Below are positions 25,637-38,900 of a stretch of DNA of 64,000 nucleotides, piece by piece. Numbering within the stretch: position 1 is the first letter of the stretch; the number at the start of each line of letters is the position of its first letter. The DNA is from Motacilla alba alba (Eukaryota > Chordata > Aves > Passeriformes > Motacillidae). Location of the stretch: assembly GCF_015832195.1 (NCBI RefSeq), contig NC_052017.1, positions 70,619,801 through 70,683,800 on the forward strand. The letters run 5' to 3'. The position numbers and the translations under genes are program-made. The notes below the pieces were generated by a model. The model made no database searches and was not told where the DNA came from. It saw nothing but the letters and a program-made list of their open reading frames with translations.

Positions 25637-26380
25637 CTTAGCTTCTACTCCAGCTCCAAAACACACTTATCTTTAATTCACATTTCTAAATCAATCTTAG
25701 CATAACCTTTTTCTGTAATAACAGAATTATTCTGATACTTCTGAAACACAGACAGCAGCAATGCAGTTATCTGCTGGACTACCCAGTCAAGAGTTTTTTC
25801 CCCACTCTCTTCATCAGTGCACAGTTTGTTTTCAAGCCTTCAATGCCACAGTGTCTGTCCTCGCTTCACAGTTTTCATTCCTTTTTCTTTTTTTAGGTCC
25901 TTGTCTCTCTCTTTTCCCCATTAAGATGCGGATGGGCTGGTACCTCAGCCAATATGTCTATACATGCCTGAATAGACTTGCAGAAAAGCAGGGTCTCCTT
26001 TTGTCTGGGCCCGTGAGGCTGTATGTCATTCCGCACCGACAGGCAAGGGCTCCTCTCTCTGTGGGAGATTTCCAATAATTGCCAGAACAAATTAAACTGG
26101 GGCTTATCTGTTCCTCTCCTTTTTCAGCTAGAAAATGGAGGAACAAGACCAATTTTAGCTGGTGACAATGTGGCATAGAAATAGATTGGATGTAGCTTAT
26201 GTGAAGTCATGCTGTAGATAGCAGGGGCAGGACACTGCTTGGAGGAGTGAGGTGATGTTGTGCTACATGGACTCAGCGGATGCTTCTGATCTGACAAATA
26301 GGAAATGAGTTGGGAGGTTAAGAGCAGTCTATCTAGTTACCATTGTCACAAGTGACGGACTATTTCTGATAATAAATTTA

Positions 26381-26490
26381 GATGTGGCACTCAGGGACAT
26401 GGTTTAGCAGTGGACTTGGCATGTAGGTTAATGGTTGGACTTGATGATCTTAGAGCTCTTTTCCAACATAACCATTCTATGTTTCTATAC
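26381..26490 (+). mobile_element. CR1 LINE 3' end
   Basis: GATGTGGCACTCAGGGACAT, GGTTTAGCAGTGGACTTGGC, GGTTGGACTTGATGATCTTA and CTTTTCCAACATAACCATTC, ending in ATTCTATGTTTCTA, match the avian CR1 terminus closely. The copy is heavily 5'-truncated. Confidence 0.92.
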
Positions 26491-27344
26491 GGGAGTAGAC
26501 TGAGCAGCCCAGAAACACCGTATGGACAGTATGGACTGCAGATATGTAGGCATGTTTTGAAAAATAAAAATGAAGTGTACAATAAATTCTGGATATTCCC
26601 CCACACAAACACAGCTCCTTCCCTTCCTTTGTCCCCCATCACTTAAATCTTGTGTCTTAATCTACATGAAAGCATCACAAAGTACAGCCTTAACCTGTGA
26701 CAGATCAATGGGGAGAGCTCTGCCTTGTCTCTGCAGTGGGTATTTGGAAATCTTGGGCTGAAAAGACTATATTAAGAGATAGTATAGTTATCAGACAAAA
26801 ATTTTCTGTAGCAAAGAGCTGTCATCTTCCTTTGCAGATGAAATAAAATGAGCTCAAAGTGCTTTCTCCAGGCAAAGCCAGACTGGAAACCACACAAAGG
26901 AATGAATTCTTTGACACTGTCTGACAGATAGAAATCTGAACTATCAGATTTGAAAGGGACCCTTAATTCTTGGGGCTGCTGAATGCCAATGAGAAGTATT
27001 CGGATCTTCTCTTGACCAACGTGATGCTATCAAATGAGAATATGTCAAACACCTTTCAACACACTGTTGTCTGTCAAGCTCTAAAAAGCCATCATTCACT
27101 GTTAACTATCTTCTCAACTACCACTCTGTCTTGGTCAGACTCCTCTAGCCGCGAAGTCAGTGAGAAATTAATAGAGAAAAAAACTCCAGCATTTCTTAGT
27201 GCTGTCAGCTTTTCAGGTATTTTTTCTCAAGCTCTCATGTTCCTGACCCATGTCAGAAAATCAAGAAAGAAGCTGTGACACAGTAATTAATGAAGACCAG
27301 AGGAAGTAACTTCAGGTTACTAGAACTGGATAGAACATCTCTAA

Positions 27345-27640
27345 GTAAGGTCACCCCCGTGTCCTATCACAGGACACCAGAAAGAAGAGATCACCACCTC
27401 CCTCTTCGCTTCTCTGTCAGGAGGAAGGTGTAGGCAGCAATGAGGTCACACCCCTGTCTCCCATTCCCTAAGCTGAACAAACCCAGTATCCTCAGCCACT
27501 CCTAAGTCATGCCCTTTACTCCTTTCACCATCTTAGTTGCCCTCCTTTGAACACATGCTAATACTTTAATATTCTTATATTGTGGAGTCCAAAACTGCAC
27601 ACTGTACCAGAGGTGAAGTCATGCCTACGTTCAGTTGTAG
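27345..27640 (-). mobile_element. CR1 LINE fragment, reverse orientation
   Basis: The reverse complement of CR1 internal 3' sequence is visible. It includes TCACAGGACACCAGAAAGAAG, AGGCAGCAATGAGGTC, AAGCTGAACAAACCCAGTAT, CACCATCTTAGTTGCCCTCC and GTGGAGTCCAAAACTGCACA. The element runs in the same direction as CDH20 and is truncated at both ends. Confidence 0.88.
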
Positions 27641-28839
27641 AGTATTTTCTGTAAAACTTGGGACAAATGTTTGCCTAGCATAATAAAGTCTTGGGTAAGG
27701 GTCTTGCTTTTGTCTTTTGTACAGAACAGTTCATTTTAGCATGGCCCACAAAAAGCAAAAATCTAGTAAAAGAAGTGAAAACACTGGGGAAAAACCAGAC
27801 AGATTGAAAAAAAAGTAAAATGCAAAGTCATATTTTCAATTTATAATGTCAATCCCAAAAGTGCCCCTTTGACCTTAATAACTTCAGTAACTTGTGAAAC
27901 TTAAATAAGCTATTTTGTTTCTTAAACAGCCCGTAACTAAAATATTTAACTAAAGACATGGCATAATTTTATATAATTTTAAGTGTCTCTGGAGGAAGTT
28001 GTGCAAAATTCAAAGTAGGTTCATTCTTTATTAGGTATGCAAGAAAAAATATTAGCAAAATGTAAGTTCTACAGTGTGATTTTCAGCTCTTAAATCTGTG
28101 AACAGTCAGCAAAACTGGAACAGCAAGTCCATTCTGAATTGACTTTTTTATAGTCATAAGCCCAAGAATTCAACTTTTTCAGAAGAATGGACTTCAGAGA
28201 GTCTTCAGTATTTTAGTTCCATGCATTCTTTTTACCAGTTATTCTTTTTGGTCAGGTCATATATGGGCAAGTCACCATCCAATGGACAAATACTCACATT
28301 CAAAAATGGTATTTTACAGTGAAGACAGAACTCAGGTTTCTCTGTTTTGGACCTGAAACCACAGCTAAGTCAATAAAACTTATACTGCTACCAAGAAAAT
28401 ATGATAAATTTCAACCATTATTTATTGTCTAGAAACATTTATTACTTAGGAGGAGTCAGTAAAGTGTATTCCATGCCTATAGTGTGGAGTAGTTTGTCAT
28501 CAGCCTTAATTAGAGCTATGCTGGAGAAAACTGAATATGGAATAAAGCTGTCCTTTCTTTTTATAAACAGACAAATGAAAAAAATGAAAATAAACTTTCA
28601 AAGATAAACATAGAAGACTAATTGCATGTCAGGACGACGTTATGGATGACCTCTAAAGTGGTTTCCAATGCAAAGTTAAGAAGAGACAGCACCCATGGGA
28701 GGAATTAGTACCCATCTGCCTGCCCACTGGTGACCCCTCTTCAGGGCCTTGGGAAGTGAGGGCTGACTTTGCTTGTTGTGGCACTGAATCTCCTTGGTCT
28801 GATACTTTAAACAGGAACAAAATCAACCACTTCAAAAGG

Positions 28840-28935
28840 TGCCCTGCCAATCAGCCATGAGGCTGGGCAGGGAACAAAACTTTCCCAAACCAATCACAGC
28901 AGGATTGATTATCTGTTCAACCTTTTTTGGCTCAT
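28840..28935. promoter_or_regulatory. Paired CCAAT-box motifs (weak promoter- or LTR-like signal)
   Basis: GCCAATCAGC (about 28847) and ACCAATCACA (about 28890) are full-length CCAAT-box matches about 45 bases apart. No TATA box, CpG island or LTR boundary could be identified, so this remains a motif observation. Confidence 0.2.
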
Positions 28936-31900
28936 TGTGGCTGTCACTAAAGTCTTAAAAAGCCTTGCTGCAGCCACAGTGAGTGAAAAGAGACCACAAG
29001 CAGTTTTGTGTAGGTGGGCTAATGGCTGTCTTTCTGCCCCCATCCTTGGAGGCAGACAGTCCTACCTGAGGGCGCTCTGGCCGGAGGGTTTCCTCCATTC
29101 TAGTAGTCTTGGGACAAGAGACAGAGTGCCCCTGCAACAAGGCAGCACCTCCAACCATGCCAGAGGAGACAAGTGGGAGAACAACCGGTGCCTGACTCAC
29201 CCCTTTTCCACTTCCCCTTGTTACTGATAGTTTAAATAATTTCTTACAGTCTTTCCCTCCAAAAACTGGAGACAATGGCTCAAGTAAAGGAGCTTCTGTT
29301 TGGATTAAAGCAGGGGATCCTGACTGTATGGCAAGCAGCAGCCTTTAGTGCAATAGTGGATGGTCCTGGAGGGTCGGAGCTCTCCTGCCCTCATGACTAA
29401 GCTGCATGTCTCAGTCAGCAGCTCCATGTAACTACTTAGTTTATTAGCAGTTTGGACTGGTAATTACTGTTGAATATCAGGCCAAAGAGGCTTGGCTTTC
29501 CCTTGATAGGACAAGCTAATCCTCTGTCCTGTCTATTGAGGACTGCCTGTTCTGCTGTTTGATGTACTGGGGCAGAAACAATACGAGGCTGATCTCCACA
29601 GCCTTTGTGCTGCCAGCCTCGTGCTCAGAGCCAGAGCACTCCGAAGGCCATTGCAGCTGCTCAAGTTTTTTCTTCATACACTCTTACCAATTTTTTTCCT
29701 GATTCAGCAAATCTCCAGTGCCCAAACAGAAACAGACCCCTTCCTAGTTTCAACCTGCAGGAGCTTTTGAGCACTCATGTCACTCTGCATTATGACTTCC
29801 CATGTTTTTAAAAGCTGTGGAAGGGCTGGAAAAAGTAGTGAACAGGAGATTCCTGAGGAACATCAACTTGCCACAGATACTTCTTGCTAATTCTGCAGAT
29901 GGTGTTCTTTCTTCTCAACAGAACATTAAAATGAGTTCTTGCTTATGTGAAGCTATTAAAAGATGCAGTAGTCCATTCAACAAGGGCAGTAATGAAGTCT
30001 TATGTCTCCTTTCCAAATTCCAAATCAGTTCAATGACATGTGCAAGGCACTGTGCAAAGCCCCATCAGTGGATGCTGGATTTCTGCTAATACTTTCTGTC
30101 TAAGTAAATTCCCCTTGTTGTTTCGTCTGTGTGTGACAGTAATCTTCAGTGCCTTCCCTGGACTGTTTGAGGGTGTACATCCTCTTTCACTGCTGCTCTG
30201 CTTTATTTCAAATGTGGTCTGGGGAAAAATGAAATTATTCTTGCCCACTTAAAATCTTGATGTAAGATTTTATAATTGTACGTTAATTATTCATCACTGG
30301 TAGTATTACACATACTAATGTTTTCCTCAAATTATAGTGTACCCCCCTGAGCCATAAACATGTTAAAGAGCTGCAGCTCCTTAAAAAAATTTGGCACAGA
30401 ACTCAAATGAATTTCACCAAAGAGGTAGGATCAAAATCAGGTTTTGTGAATAGAAAATCACTTAATCACCTAGGGAAAAGTTTAGAGAAGGAAACAACAA
30501 AGAGCTCAGAAATGTGCGTTGTTGATAGCTTATAGTGTGCCATGAAACCTTTGCATCAGACAGTACACAATTCAGAGCCAGCCACTAAAGCTCATCACCA
30601 CATGCACAGCAAAGACATTGAGATCTCTGCTGAGCACAGGGCTGCTTAACTCCAGTCTCACGATTACCCTATAGGCTGTCCAGCCTGATTAACTATGGAC
30701 ATCAACAAAAAGAACAGCTGGAAATTCCTTCAGCTAAATATATCTTTGCCCTGTAAAGCTGGTTTGGGTCTAAATACAAAGTTGTCTGCACAACTGTGTG
30801 TAACAGTCAAGTACCAGCAGCAACCCTTAATGGCTCTGTTCAATGTAAACTGTGCACTTAGGAGTGATTGTGGTGTAATTATAGAAAAATACATTAACAA
30901 GTAAAGCTTTAAAGCAAAAAAAAGCACCCAAAATCAAATAGTAAGTTGGAAATGATGTTATGAATCTCAGGTAAAGTCAATACAAACTGCAGTCATTTTA
31001 CATAGGGATAGCAATAAAAAAAGCACTGGTAGTAGGTTGTTATGAACGTGTTGGTGAATGTTCTGCTGTTTTGTTGCTTTTTTGAAGTCCTACCAACAGA
31101 TGCAATTAAAAGAAAACAGGACTAATTTCTAAAAAGGAATTTTCTGCAGTGGTAATCACAATAGACTTAATGACTGCCAGCTCTCTATTTTCAATAGGAG
31201 GCAGCTAGGAACTTTCCACTCAATACAGGGGTATTAATGCTGGAATTTTCCTTTACTCTCAAGCCTGACAGAGTCCAGGGTCTCAATGAAACAATGGACT
31301 ACAGGTGGTGAGCAGTGAGGTGAGAAAGAATGTTAGATGTTGTCCTGTTGCTAGATGGAAATGTCAGTACGAGTGAAAACATATGTACCTATATACACAT
31401 GGATATACTTTTTAGTTACCCTATCTTTCTATCCAAGAGGATTCAACGACTTCCCAAATTTGTGGCAGAAAAGGCAGAGCAGGAAGCTGCTGCTGGCCAG
31501 TGGGGAAGTCTTCCCTATGGTACCTTGCATGAACCCAGGACCTTGCTGGCCCTTTCACTAATGGTGACTGGAAAACACAATGATCACTGCAAGCGGGAGG
31601 AGAGTGCAGGCAGTTCAAAACCATTCTATGCTTTTTGGCTGTGGCACTGCATTAACATGAAGGAAGTCCGAGGAGTTCATACTCAATTATTTAGATTTGC
31701 CTCATCTGTCCAGACTGAAGAAGTATGCAGGGTCACAGAATTGTTATCTCAGGTCTCTTATGTCAACAGATGACAGGATTTTTGTTACACAGGAAAATCT
31801 TAGATACGTACATCTTATGTGATCTGATACTACACAGCCTGCCTGCACTCTCCAGCAGTACATGAAATATGCAGCCCATGTCAGCTGCTCAAAAGGCACG

Positions 31901-34900
31901 TCCCTGGCACTTCTTGTGAGCTGCAGTCTCATCAGGAAATAAGATGCTATAAATCATTAAATCAGCACCAATCAGCCACCTATTGCTGTGCAGAAGAAAG
32001 GCTCACTCAACAAACATTCCTAGTAAGAAATAACCACTAACAATGAGCACTGCACTAATTTCTACATTATCTAACACAGGCTACAGTACCAAAAAAAACC
32101 CCATCTCCACTGCTACTGAAACAGTAGATTCATGAACAAGCATTAGAATAACATTCAAAAAGCTGTTTGTAATTCTATGTTTGGATCAATAATTGTGCAC
32201 TCATTTATGGGCCATCAGACTTGGCAGCTCTCAGTGACATGAAGCATCCAGAGAGACATTCACTCACCATGTTTCATGTGAAATGCTAGGGATGGTACAG
32301 TGGCAGACAACTTCGTTGTGAAAAACCTAGCACCTTATAGCACTTTACTCTCGAGTTTATGTGATTGAAAAACACAATTTCCCCATAATATAACATGTAT
32401 TTGCAGGAGTAATTTTCATTTGAAACAAGCACTTTCCTCGAGGTTTCTCATAATAAGTGAAGTCTGTAATTTTTTTTCTTTTCTTTACTGTTGGCTTTTG
32501 GAGAGGTCAAGGACAAGCAAAGGTAAAAGAATTTCAGGTTTCTCAGGCTGTCTTGCAAACACTAGACAAAACCTACTCTGGTCTGTACAAGGACAAAGTT
32601 GCTGCTTGAAAAGGTAGCCATATGGAAAAATTCTCTTTGGCCAAGGAAAGAAGGAAGCTCTGCTCATCTTCCACTTCTAGGTCCTCTTCTGCTCTCTCTA
32701 CCATCTCACTAAGGCAGACTCTTTCATCTCCCTTGAATTCTCAGTCTGAGCAAGATGAGGGGTTTATGCAGCTTTTTTGCACCTTTCTCTGAACTCCCAA
32801 AACTTTTCACCTCTTCAGTGCAGACACAAATGTTCCTTTCCTTTGCCTTTTTGGAGTCTCAGAGTTCACTTGACTTGCAAGGCAATGGGGGCAAATGACC
32901 TATTTTATAAGGCTGGCATGAAAAGTTTGTTAGCACTCATTTTGCTCATAAGCAACCTCCCTAGGCTCTGCAGATGTTTAAACGGCTCAGGGATGCCCAG
33001 CACTCACTCAGGCAGCAGAAGAGCTGCCTCTGATACACAGCATCTGTATAGCCTGCCATGATTTGAAGCCTCAAAATTCAGCTGCATATCACATTGTTGG
33101 GAGTAATACCACTTGTATTGTCTACCTAGAGAATAAAGGATTTTTAGCTGGATTTCCCAAAGAAATGGGTATATAGTAGTTTCTTTCTGCCTGTCAGTCC
33201 TCATCTAATAAAACTGGAATCCATTTAGCCAATTTCAACCCTATTTGACGGAAAAGATGTTATAGTGTATAGGGAAGAGGATTATCTGTGATATACCCAA
33301 AGGACTTATTTTTTCACAGAAAATTTTGTATTTGCATGCATTTGGGTTGAGAGCAAACTCTTCAAGTATATCTACTTTAATATGCCACATATACACTGCT
33401 TGCATGGTTGTCTAATGGATGTCATCTTTTTAATGTGTATTTACAGACAGTTTAAAATATGCACTAGGATTTTAATTTGGAATGAGAATGATAGTATGCA
33501 ATTAAAATCTGAAATGAAATACAGCAAGAACATTGTAGGTTGTAATTGCAATTATTACCAGTAAAAAGATGACATGCCTGAGATATGGTCTGTCTATCAT
33601 TTTGTGAGTGAAAGTTCCTCAAGGAAAAAGCTGCTATTTGTTATAAGGTTGTACACTGTCAGTAAGAGCGGTCACCTTGATCCTCTCTACTAACATAATA
33701 AAGCTAAGCTGAATTGAGTCAAGGGAAGATAAAACCAGGCAGTATCATAGATGACCATGAGTGACACTAGAGTACTTTCCCAAGTTTTAGAAGATGCTGC
33801 CAGCACTGCATCTTTAGCAATCTCTGTGTGGTAAAAGTTAGTGACCTTTTAATGGTGACAGTTATATGAAGTAGTTTGAATAATTATCCCTGAAAAGATC
33901 CTTTTATATATCTTTACAGACATCCTGCAATGAGATGCTCTTTTGTGGCATTTTCGTTTCCATTCTAAACCATATTAACGATTCAAGGAGTTGGAGAATC
34001 AGATGGGGAAAAAAAACCCAAAAAGAATTTGCTGCTTTCAGTGCTATTGCTTGGAGGCTCTGCCTCAGAAGCAGCCAAGCACTCTCTGCAGCCATGACAG
34101 CTGAGAGCTCCTCACCATAAGCAGGAAATTTGGGGTACTCTTCTCTCACAGTACCTTCTCCATTACAACTGCTACCAGGCAGATAATGGGGAAAGAGCAT
34201 TGCTAACAGCTGCAAAGAGCAGTAAACAAAGCTGCAAACAAAACTGCTTAAGGAAATTATCATTTGGTGTTGCTGGCTTTAAAACCTGCATCTGTAAGTT
34301 TGCAAATAATTGCTTTTACTTAATGCAGTAGAGAGCATACTGCAACAGAAAAAATGCGGGAGGAAGGAGGTGATGAAAATTGGAGAGAAGGAGACTGTGG
34401 AACAAGCAAAAGGAGAGACCTTAAAGTTATAAAGCAGTTTAAAACATCAGAGGGTATTTTTTTTTGTTTGTTTTTGCTGTTACAGCTGTTTTCTTTTTTC
34501 TAATAGATGTTCAAAGAAATATCTACACACTAAGAAATATCCTGGCCATATAGAGAGTAATAGAAGCTTAATTTTATCTCTGCTATTTTGCAAGAAATCA
34601 CTGAGGTGATGGACTTGTATTAATTTCATCAAACCCTTCTGCATTATTATTAGCCTGCAGGAAAGTTAAGCCTGCATAGATCTAAACTTCCTTCACTCAA
34701 AAGACGGATCACAAATCACTACTCCTTTTTTGTTTTGCATTTTCCACAAGGTAGACAGAATAAAAAAAATGTTTAGCAAGTAGAAACAGGCTCGAAAATA
34801 CCCCCATAGACCTGTACAGGTTATGAAATGGACTTTAGAAGCACTTTGTGCCATGTTCTTTTAGCTTGTTGGTGAAGTTTAAAACAAAGGTGATGTCAAC

Positions 34901-35567
34901 TGATAACAAATATTCATCTTCTCGGGGAGAAGTACCCTCACATCATTATGAAGCTGATCCTGAAACTTAGTTTTGTGAGATTCAGAGGTGGCATCCTCAG
35001 AAGATTTAGCGAGTCGCAATCAACTTTATTTTTCTCTGAGGTTTGTTCATGGCTGCAAACCATCAGTCAATTCTCTAAGATCTGTTGCAGGTGGAGACAG
35101 TTCCACTGTTTTGAGAATCCTGATGTAAAGGGGTGTAGGGCATAAAAAATACAAACCTAAGGAGCAATCAGACAATCAGAGTTTTCCCAAGAGTTTGAAT
35201 ATTCTGTTAAAAAACACCCTGAGTGACAACAGTACTTCAACATCAACTTTCCTTATATTTAAATGGACTAATTCTTCTAAGAAACAGAGAGGTAGGGTAG
35301 AAGGAGGGAAGGCAGATTTTTATTCCAAGGTCTAAGCACTTGTTGCAGAAAACATGAGAAGCACAGAGCCTGAGACCTCATAAGGAAACAAGCATCCTCA
35401 GGTCCTTTCTTGACATTTTTTTTGCCCCCAGTGAATATTTTCATAAATTCACTTGATCTGATACCTTCTGTCTTTAATTAAGATGCTGCCAGGTATGGTT
35501 TGCTTGAATTCATGCCAGAGGATTTATTCTAATCTCCTTCTTTTATAATATGCTCATCTGGAGGAGC

Positions 35568-35586
35568 AAAAAAAAAAAAAAAAAAA
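35568..35586 (+). repeat. Poly-A tract (19 A)
   Basis: An uninterrupted A run. The upstream sequence has no gene resemblance, so a processed-pseudogene tail is not supported. Confidence 0.95.
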
Positions 35587-36659
35587 TTATTCACCAGTTC
35601 CTGTGAAGGGGACATACATACTCCTAATTGTGTAATTGTGTTGGAAATCCCCGTGAACCTCGGCAGAAGAGAAACATTCAGAAGACATGACCCCTCTAAA
35701 ATATTTTCTGTCTGCTGTGGGCTCTGACCCCCTGATTTGCAGTGAGCAGAAGTGAATCACTGAGCGGTCCCATGGAAGTTTGTGTTGCTGCAATAGCTGG
35801 AACTGAGGGAGATCCCTTTGGAAGGTCTGAGGCCAGCAAGCAGAACCTGTCAATAAGTCATATATTCATATGTCCATATTCATCAGAAAGTCAGAAGTGG
35901 GAAAAAAGCATCAGTCTAGACTGTTTCTAACACAGCTACTCAACCAGGGCCAAATTTGCCATTGATGCATATTAAGAAAGTATTTATGAATAGCTCACAG
36001 AATAAGGAATCAGCATGACTACATGTATTGCAAACTGGCCACAAGCAGGGAAAAAAATGCTGCTTGAACAATATCCAGCAAATATGCTATTCAGCTGATC
36101 TGTATGGTTTTTGTTTAAAAAAAAATCAACAAAACCTCCCCCTCTCTTCCCACTATTCAGATTGCTCTCCAGAAATGGTACAATATGTTCCTGCCATTGT
36201 AAGCAACCAGCAGCCCAACCCACGCTGACAGTACAGCTCTGGCACAGCACATCCTACAATGAAGGGCTCCCAGTGTCCATGAACTTGCTTTCAATGCTTT
36301 CAGTACCTGCTATTGACAGAGAGAACTCAGAGGAGATGCCCCCTCTCCCTCACCCACCTTTTTTTTCCTTCATACCCCGCTCCACATACTCTCTCTTTGA
36401 TGAGATCACATAGTAGTACTGATTTTTATTTTCACATTTTGACTGCTGCAGCATTTTTCTGTCCCCCTCTCCTTGGCTCCAGCTCTATGGGGCATTTGTT
36501 AGCAGCCTGGATTACCTTTACTAGCTAAATGGAAGGCAATGATGGTGCACCCAGCTGGCAAGGGGCAGAAAGAGGCAGACACAGCCCAGCAGCACCAACA
36601 TTTTGCTTGAAGCCCCCAGAATGTCTCAGGACTGAAATACCTGCCTTTATCAAAAGCTG

Positions 36660-36960
36660 TGAAAGTTTGTCTTTAATTAAGTCCAACAAATATACACTGG
36701 GGCTCAGTAGGCTTGTGCTTTTGCTGCTAAGGTGAGAAGGTAAGGCATCACTCCATTCTGTTTGCTAAAATGAAGAATCAGCATGAACTGTGTAATTAAG
36801 GGCTGAAAGGAGAAAAAAATGAAATTGAATTAAACCTGACAGCATAATGCAAAGAATCAATAGCTTTATTTGCTGCTTAATGATGATGATACTGTTCTCA
36901 TTTCATTATGTGTGAGTCACAACCAGCTTTTTGTTGGCTTAATTGTATTCTTTAGCAAGT
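36660..36960. promoter_or_regulatory. Candidate enhancer-like element (TAAT-core cluster with AP-1 motif)
   Basis: This non-repetitive stretch contains TTTAATTAAG (36672-36681), TAATTAAG (36793-36800), TTAATGATGATGAT (36878-36891), an AP-1 consensus TGAGTCA (36913-36919) and CTTAATTG (36938-36945). No open frame or transposon similarity was recognised. The motif grouping is suggestive only. Confidence 0.3.
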
Positions 36961-37084
36961 AAACTGAGGCATAACATTTACAGCAGCAACACCTGTTAAA
37001 AAAAGCTTAAGCATGTCATCAGTTGGTCCTGAGCAGTGAAATGAATTTGCTTACCAGCACACTAGATTATTAATATATGACATT

Positions 37085-37140
37085 CTTTTATTTTCTTTTT
37101 TTTTTTCCTTTTTCTTTTTTTCTTTTTTTTTTTTTTTTTT
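37085..37140 (+). repeat. T-rich homopolymer tract
   Basis: A 56-base T tract with a few C interruptions, ending in an uninterrupted run of at least 18 T. Confidence 0.95.
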
Positions 37141-38459
37141 AGCAATAACATAATAAAGGCTTCTTTTGTCTGACAGGACAGAAAACCCAAGCATCCTCTG
37201 GCAGTGCATCTTGTGGTCTGAGCCCTACAATGACCTGTTTCAGTTTTCACATGTTTGGGATTACAGAGCAAATCCTAGATCACTCTGTCTCTGTGAAGTG
37301 ACTCCAGCTTTTGGCAACGGTTGAACAACACCGTATTTTTTGCCCTTCCTTTTCATGGCCTCTCTACCAAAAATATCATGTAAAAGAAGCAGAAAGAGGA
37401 ACAGAAGTGGGTGAGAAAAGAACTCAAAGGAGACAGCTGAGGAAGGAATGACTGTCACAAGACTGAAGGCATTGTAGGTGTTTTCTTGAGCAAAATGGCA
37501 ATGGGAAACACTCATTCATTTTATTCTGAGGTCTTACAGAGTGCTTCAGCCTCAGAGAGGTTTAGTTATGGTGAATCTGGGAAGGGACATAGCTGTAAAT
37601 GAGTTCCAGTAGACTGCAGATGCAAGGAGGCACTGGCAAAATGAGAAACAGATATAGAGTAGGCAGTGGCCAGTTTCTTTGTCTTTATTTCTCCTCTTCC
37701 CATCTGTTTTGCTCACGGTTCCTCTTTCTCCTCTGTCTGTCTCTCTGTAGGTCTGGGTCTTTTCAGCAGCCTCCCTTTTCCCCCAGCATATTGGTGAGGT
37801 CCGTAGGGGCTGTTTTTCTTACAAGCCGGGTGTGCAAATTCAGTGCTGTTGAGGCCTCTGGCAACTTGGGCTGCCCTGTGACTCCTCCAGGACCCAGCTG
37901 AATGCCCAGAGGAGGGTGAAGGTGCAGGCCCAGCCACATCCATCCTGGGCTGAGCTGCTACAATGGGCAGGTGCCAGGAACCATTCTGGCACACATCCCA
38001 CAGCAAGGACAGGGATGCCAAGTGCGACTGCTGCTCCTCAGATTTGGCTGGAAGTGGCAGGTCTTTCTGATTGAAATACATTAGTTTACTTTTGCCAGAA
38101 AAGCTCTCTTTTCCCTCCCTTTTGTGCCTTCTGCAGTGCCTGTGCCACCACTGGACATTCCTGTTCTAGGGCAGCAGGGGGACTCATAATGATTACTGCC
38201 ATTTTCCAGTTGCCTTTGCTTTACAGGTCTGCCCTTAGCTCTGGTCTCAATTAGCAGGGATTTCCTATTTTAATATTACTCTGAACTGCTTAAGTGAGGA
38301 GCTTTAAACAGCTCAACAGTCATGTCACAGCTAAGGCTTAATATTATTTTCCTCTAATCAGAAGATCTTTGCTGGGAAGAGGTGTAGAGGGGGCCCTGAC
38401 AATGGGGTGTCTGCACAGAGCAGACAGATTTTCATAGCTTTTGTAGAACCTGCAGATTT

Positions 38460-38900
38460 CCTTGGGGACCTAATGAATTAAACATTAAACCAATGTATGT
38501 TGCAGTAGATACAATCCCACAATTAAATTCTGAAAAAAAAAATTAAAAAGGCATCTACATGTGAAGACCTGCAAGACCTCTATGTCCCACAGCATAACTG
38601 GGAGTGTTAAAATGCAGTATTCTCCCAGGAAGTACTGCTACTGCAAAAATCACATTGTGCATGTCTGTGATTATTATTTCATGTGTGATTTTCTGCACAA
38701 CATACATTCAGCTTGAGACTAAAGGGGATATTTGTTTCCTGACTGCAGACATTGCAAACCATATGTACACCTGGGCTGGCAAAGTCTTTTACACAGCTAC
38801 CAAGCATGAATGGCTAATTGGCAAAACTGCACTGCTGCTGGACCTCGTACAGTTCTGTTGGCCTCACTGCAATTAGTCAGGTTGCGACTAATTAGCTCTC
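38460..38900. promoter_or_regulatory. Candidate enhancer-like element ending in inverted homeodomain cores
   Basis: TAATGAATTAAACATTAAAC is at 38471-38490 and an inverted pair AATTAGTC/GACTAATT at 38871-38893. The intervening sequence is unique with no coding resemblance. Function is inferred from motifs only. Confidence 0.25.
38871..38893. repeat. Inverted repeat AATTAGTC - 7 bp - GACTAATT
   Basis: Perfect 8-bp arms at 38871-38878 and 38886-38893 are separated by AGGTTGC, which includes a TGCGA step. Each arm holds a TAATT homeodomain core. This geometry could suit a dimeric homeodomain factor. Confidence 0.85.
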
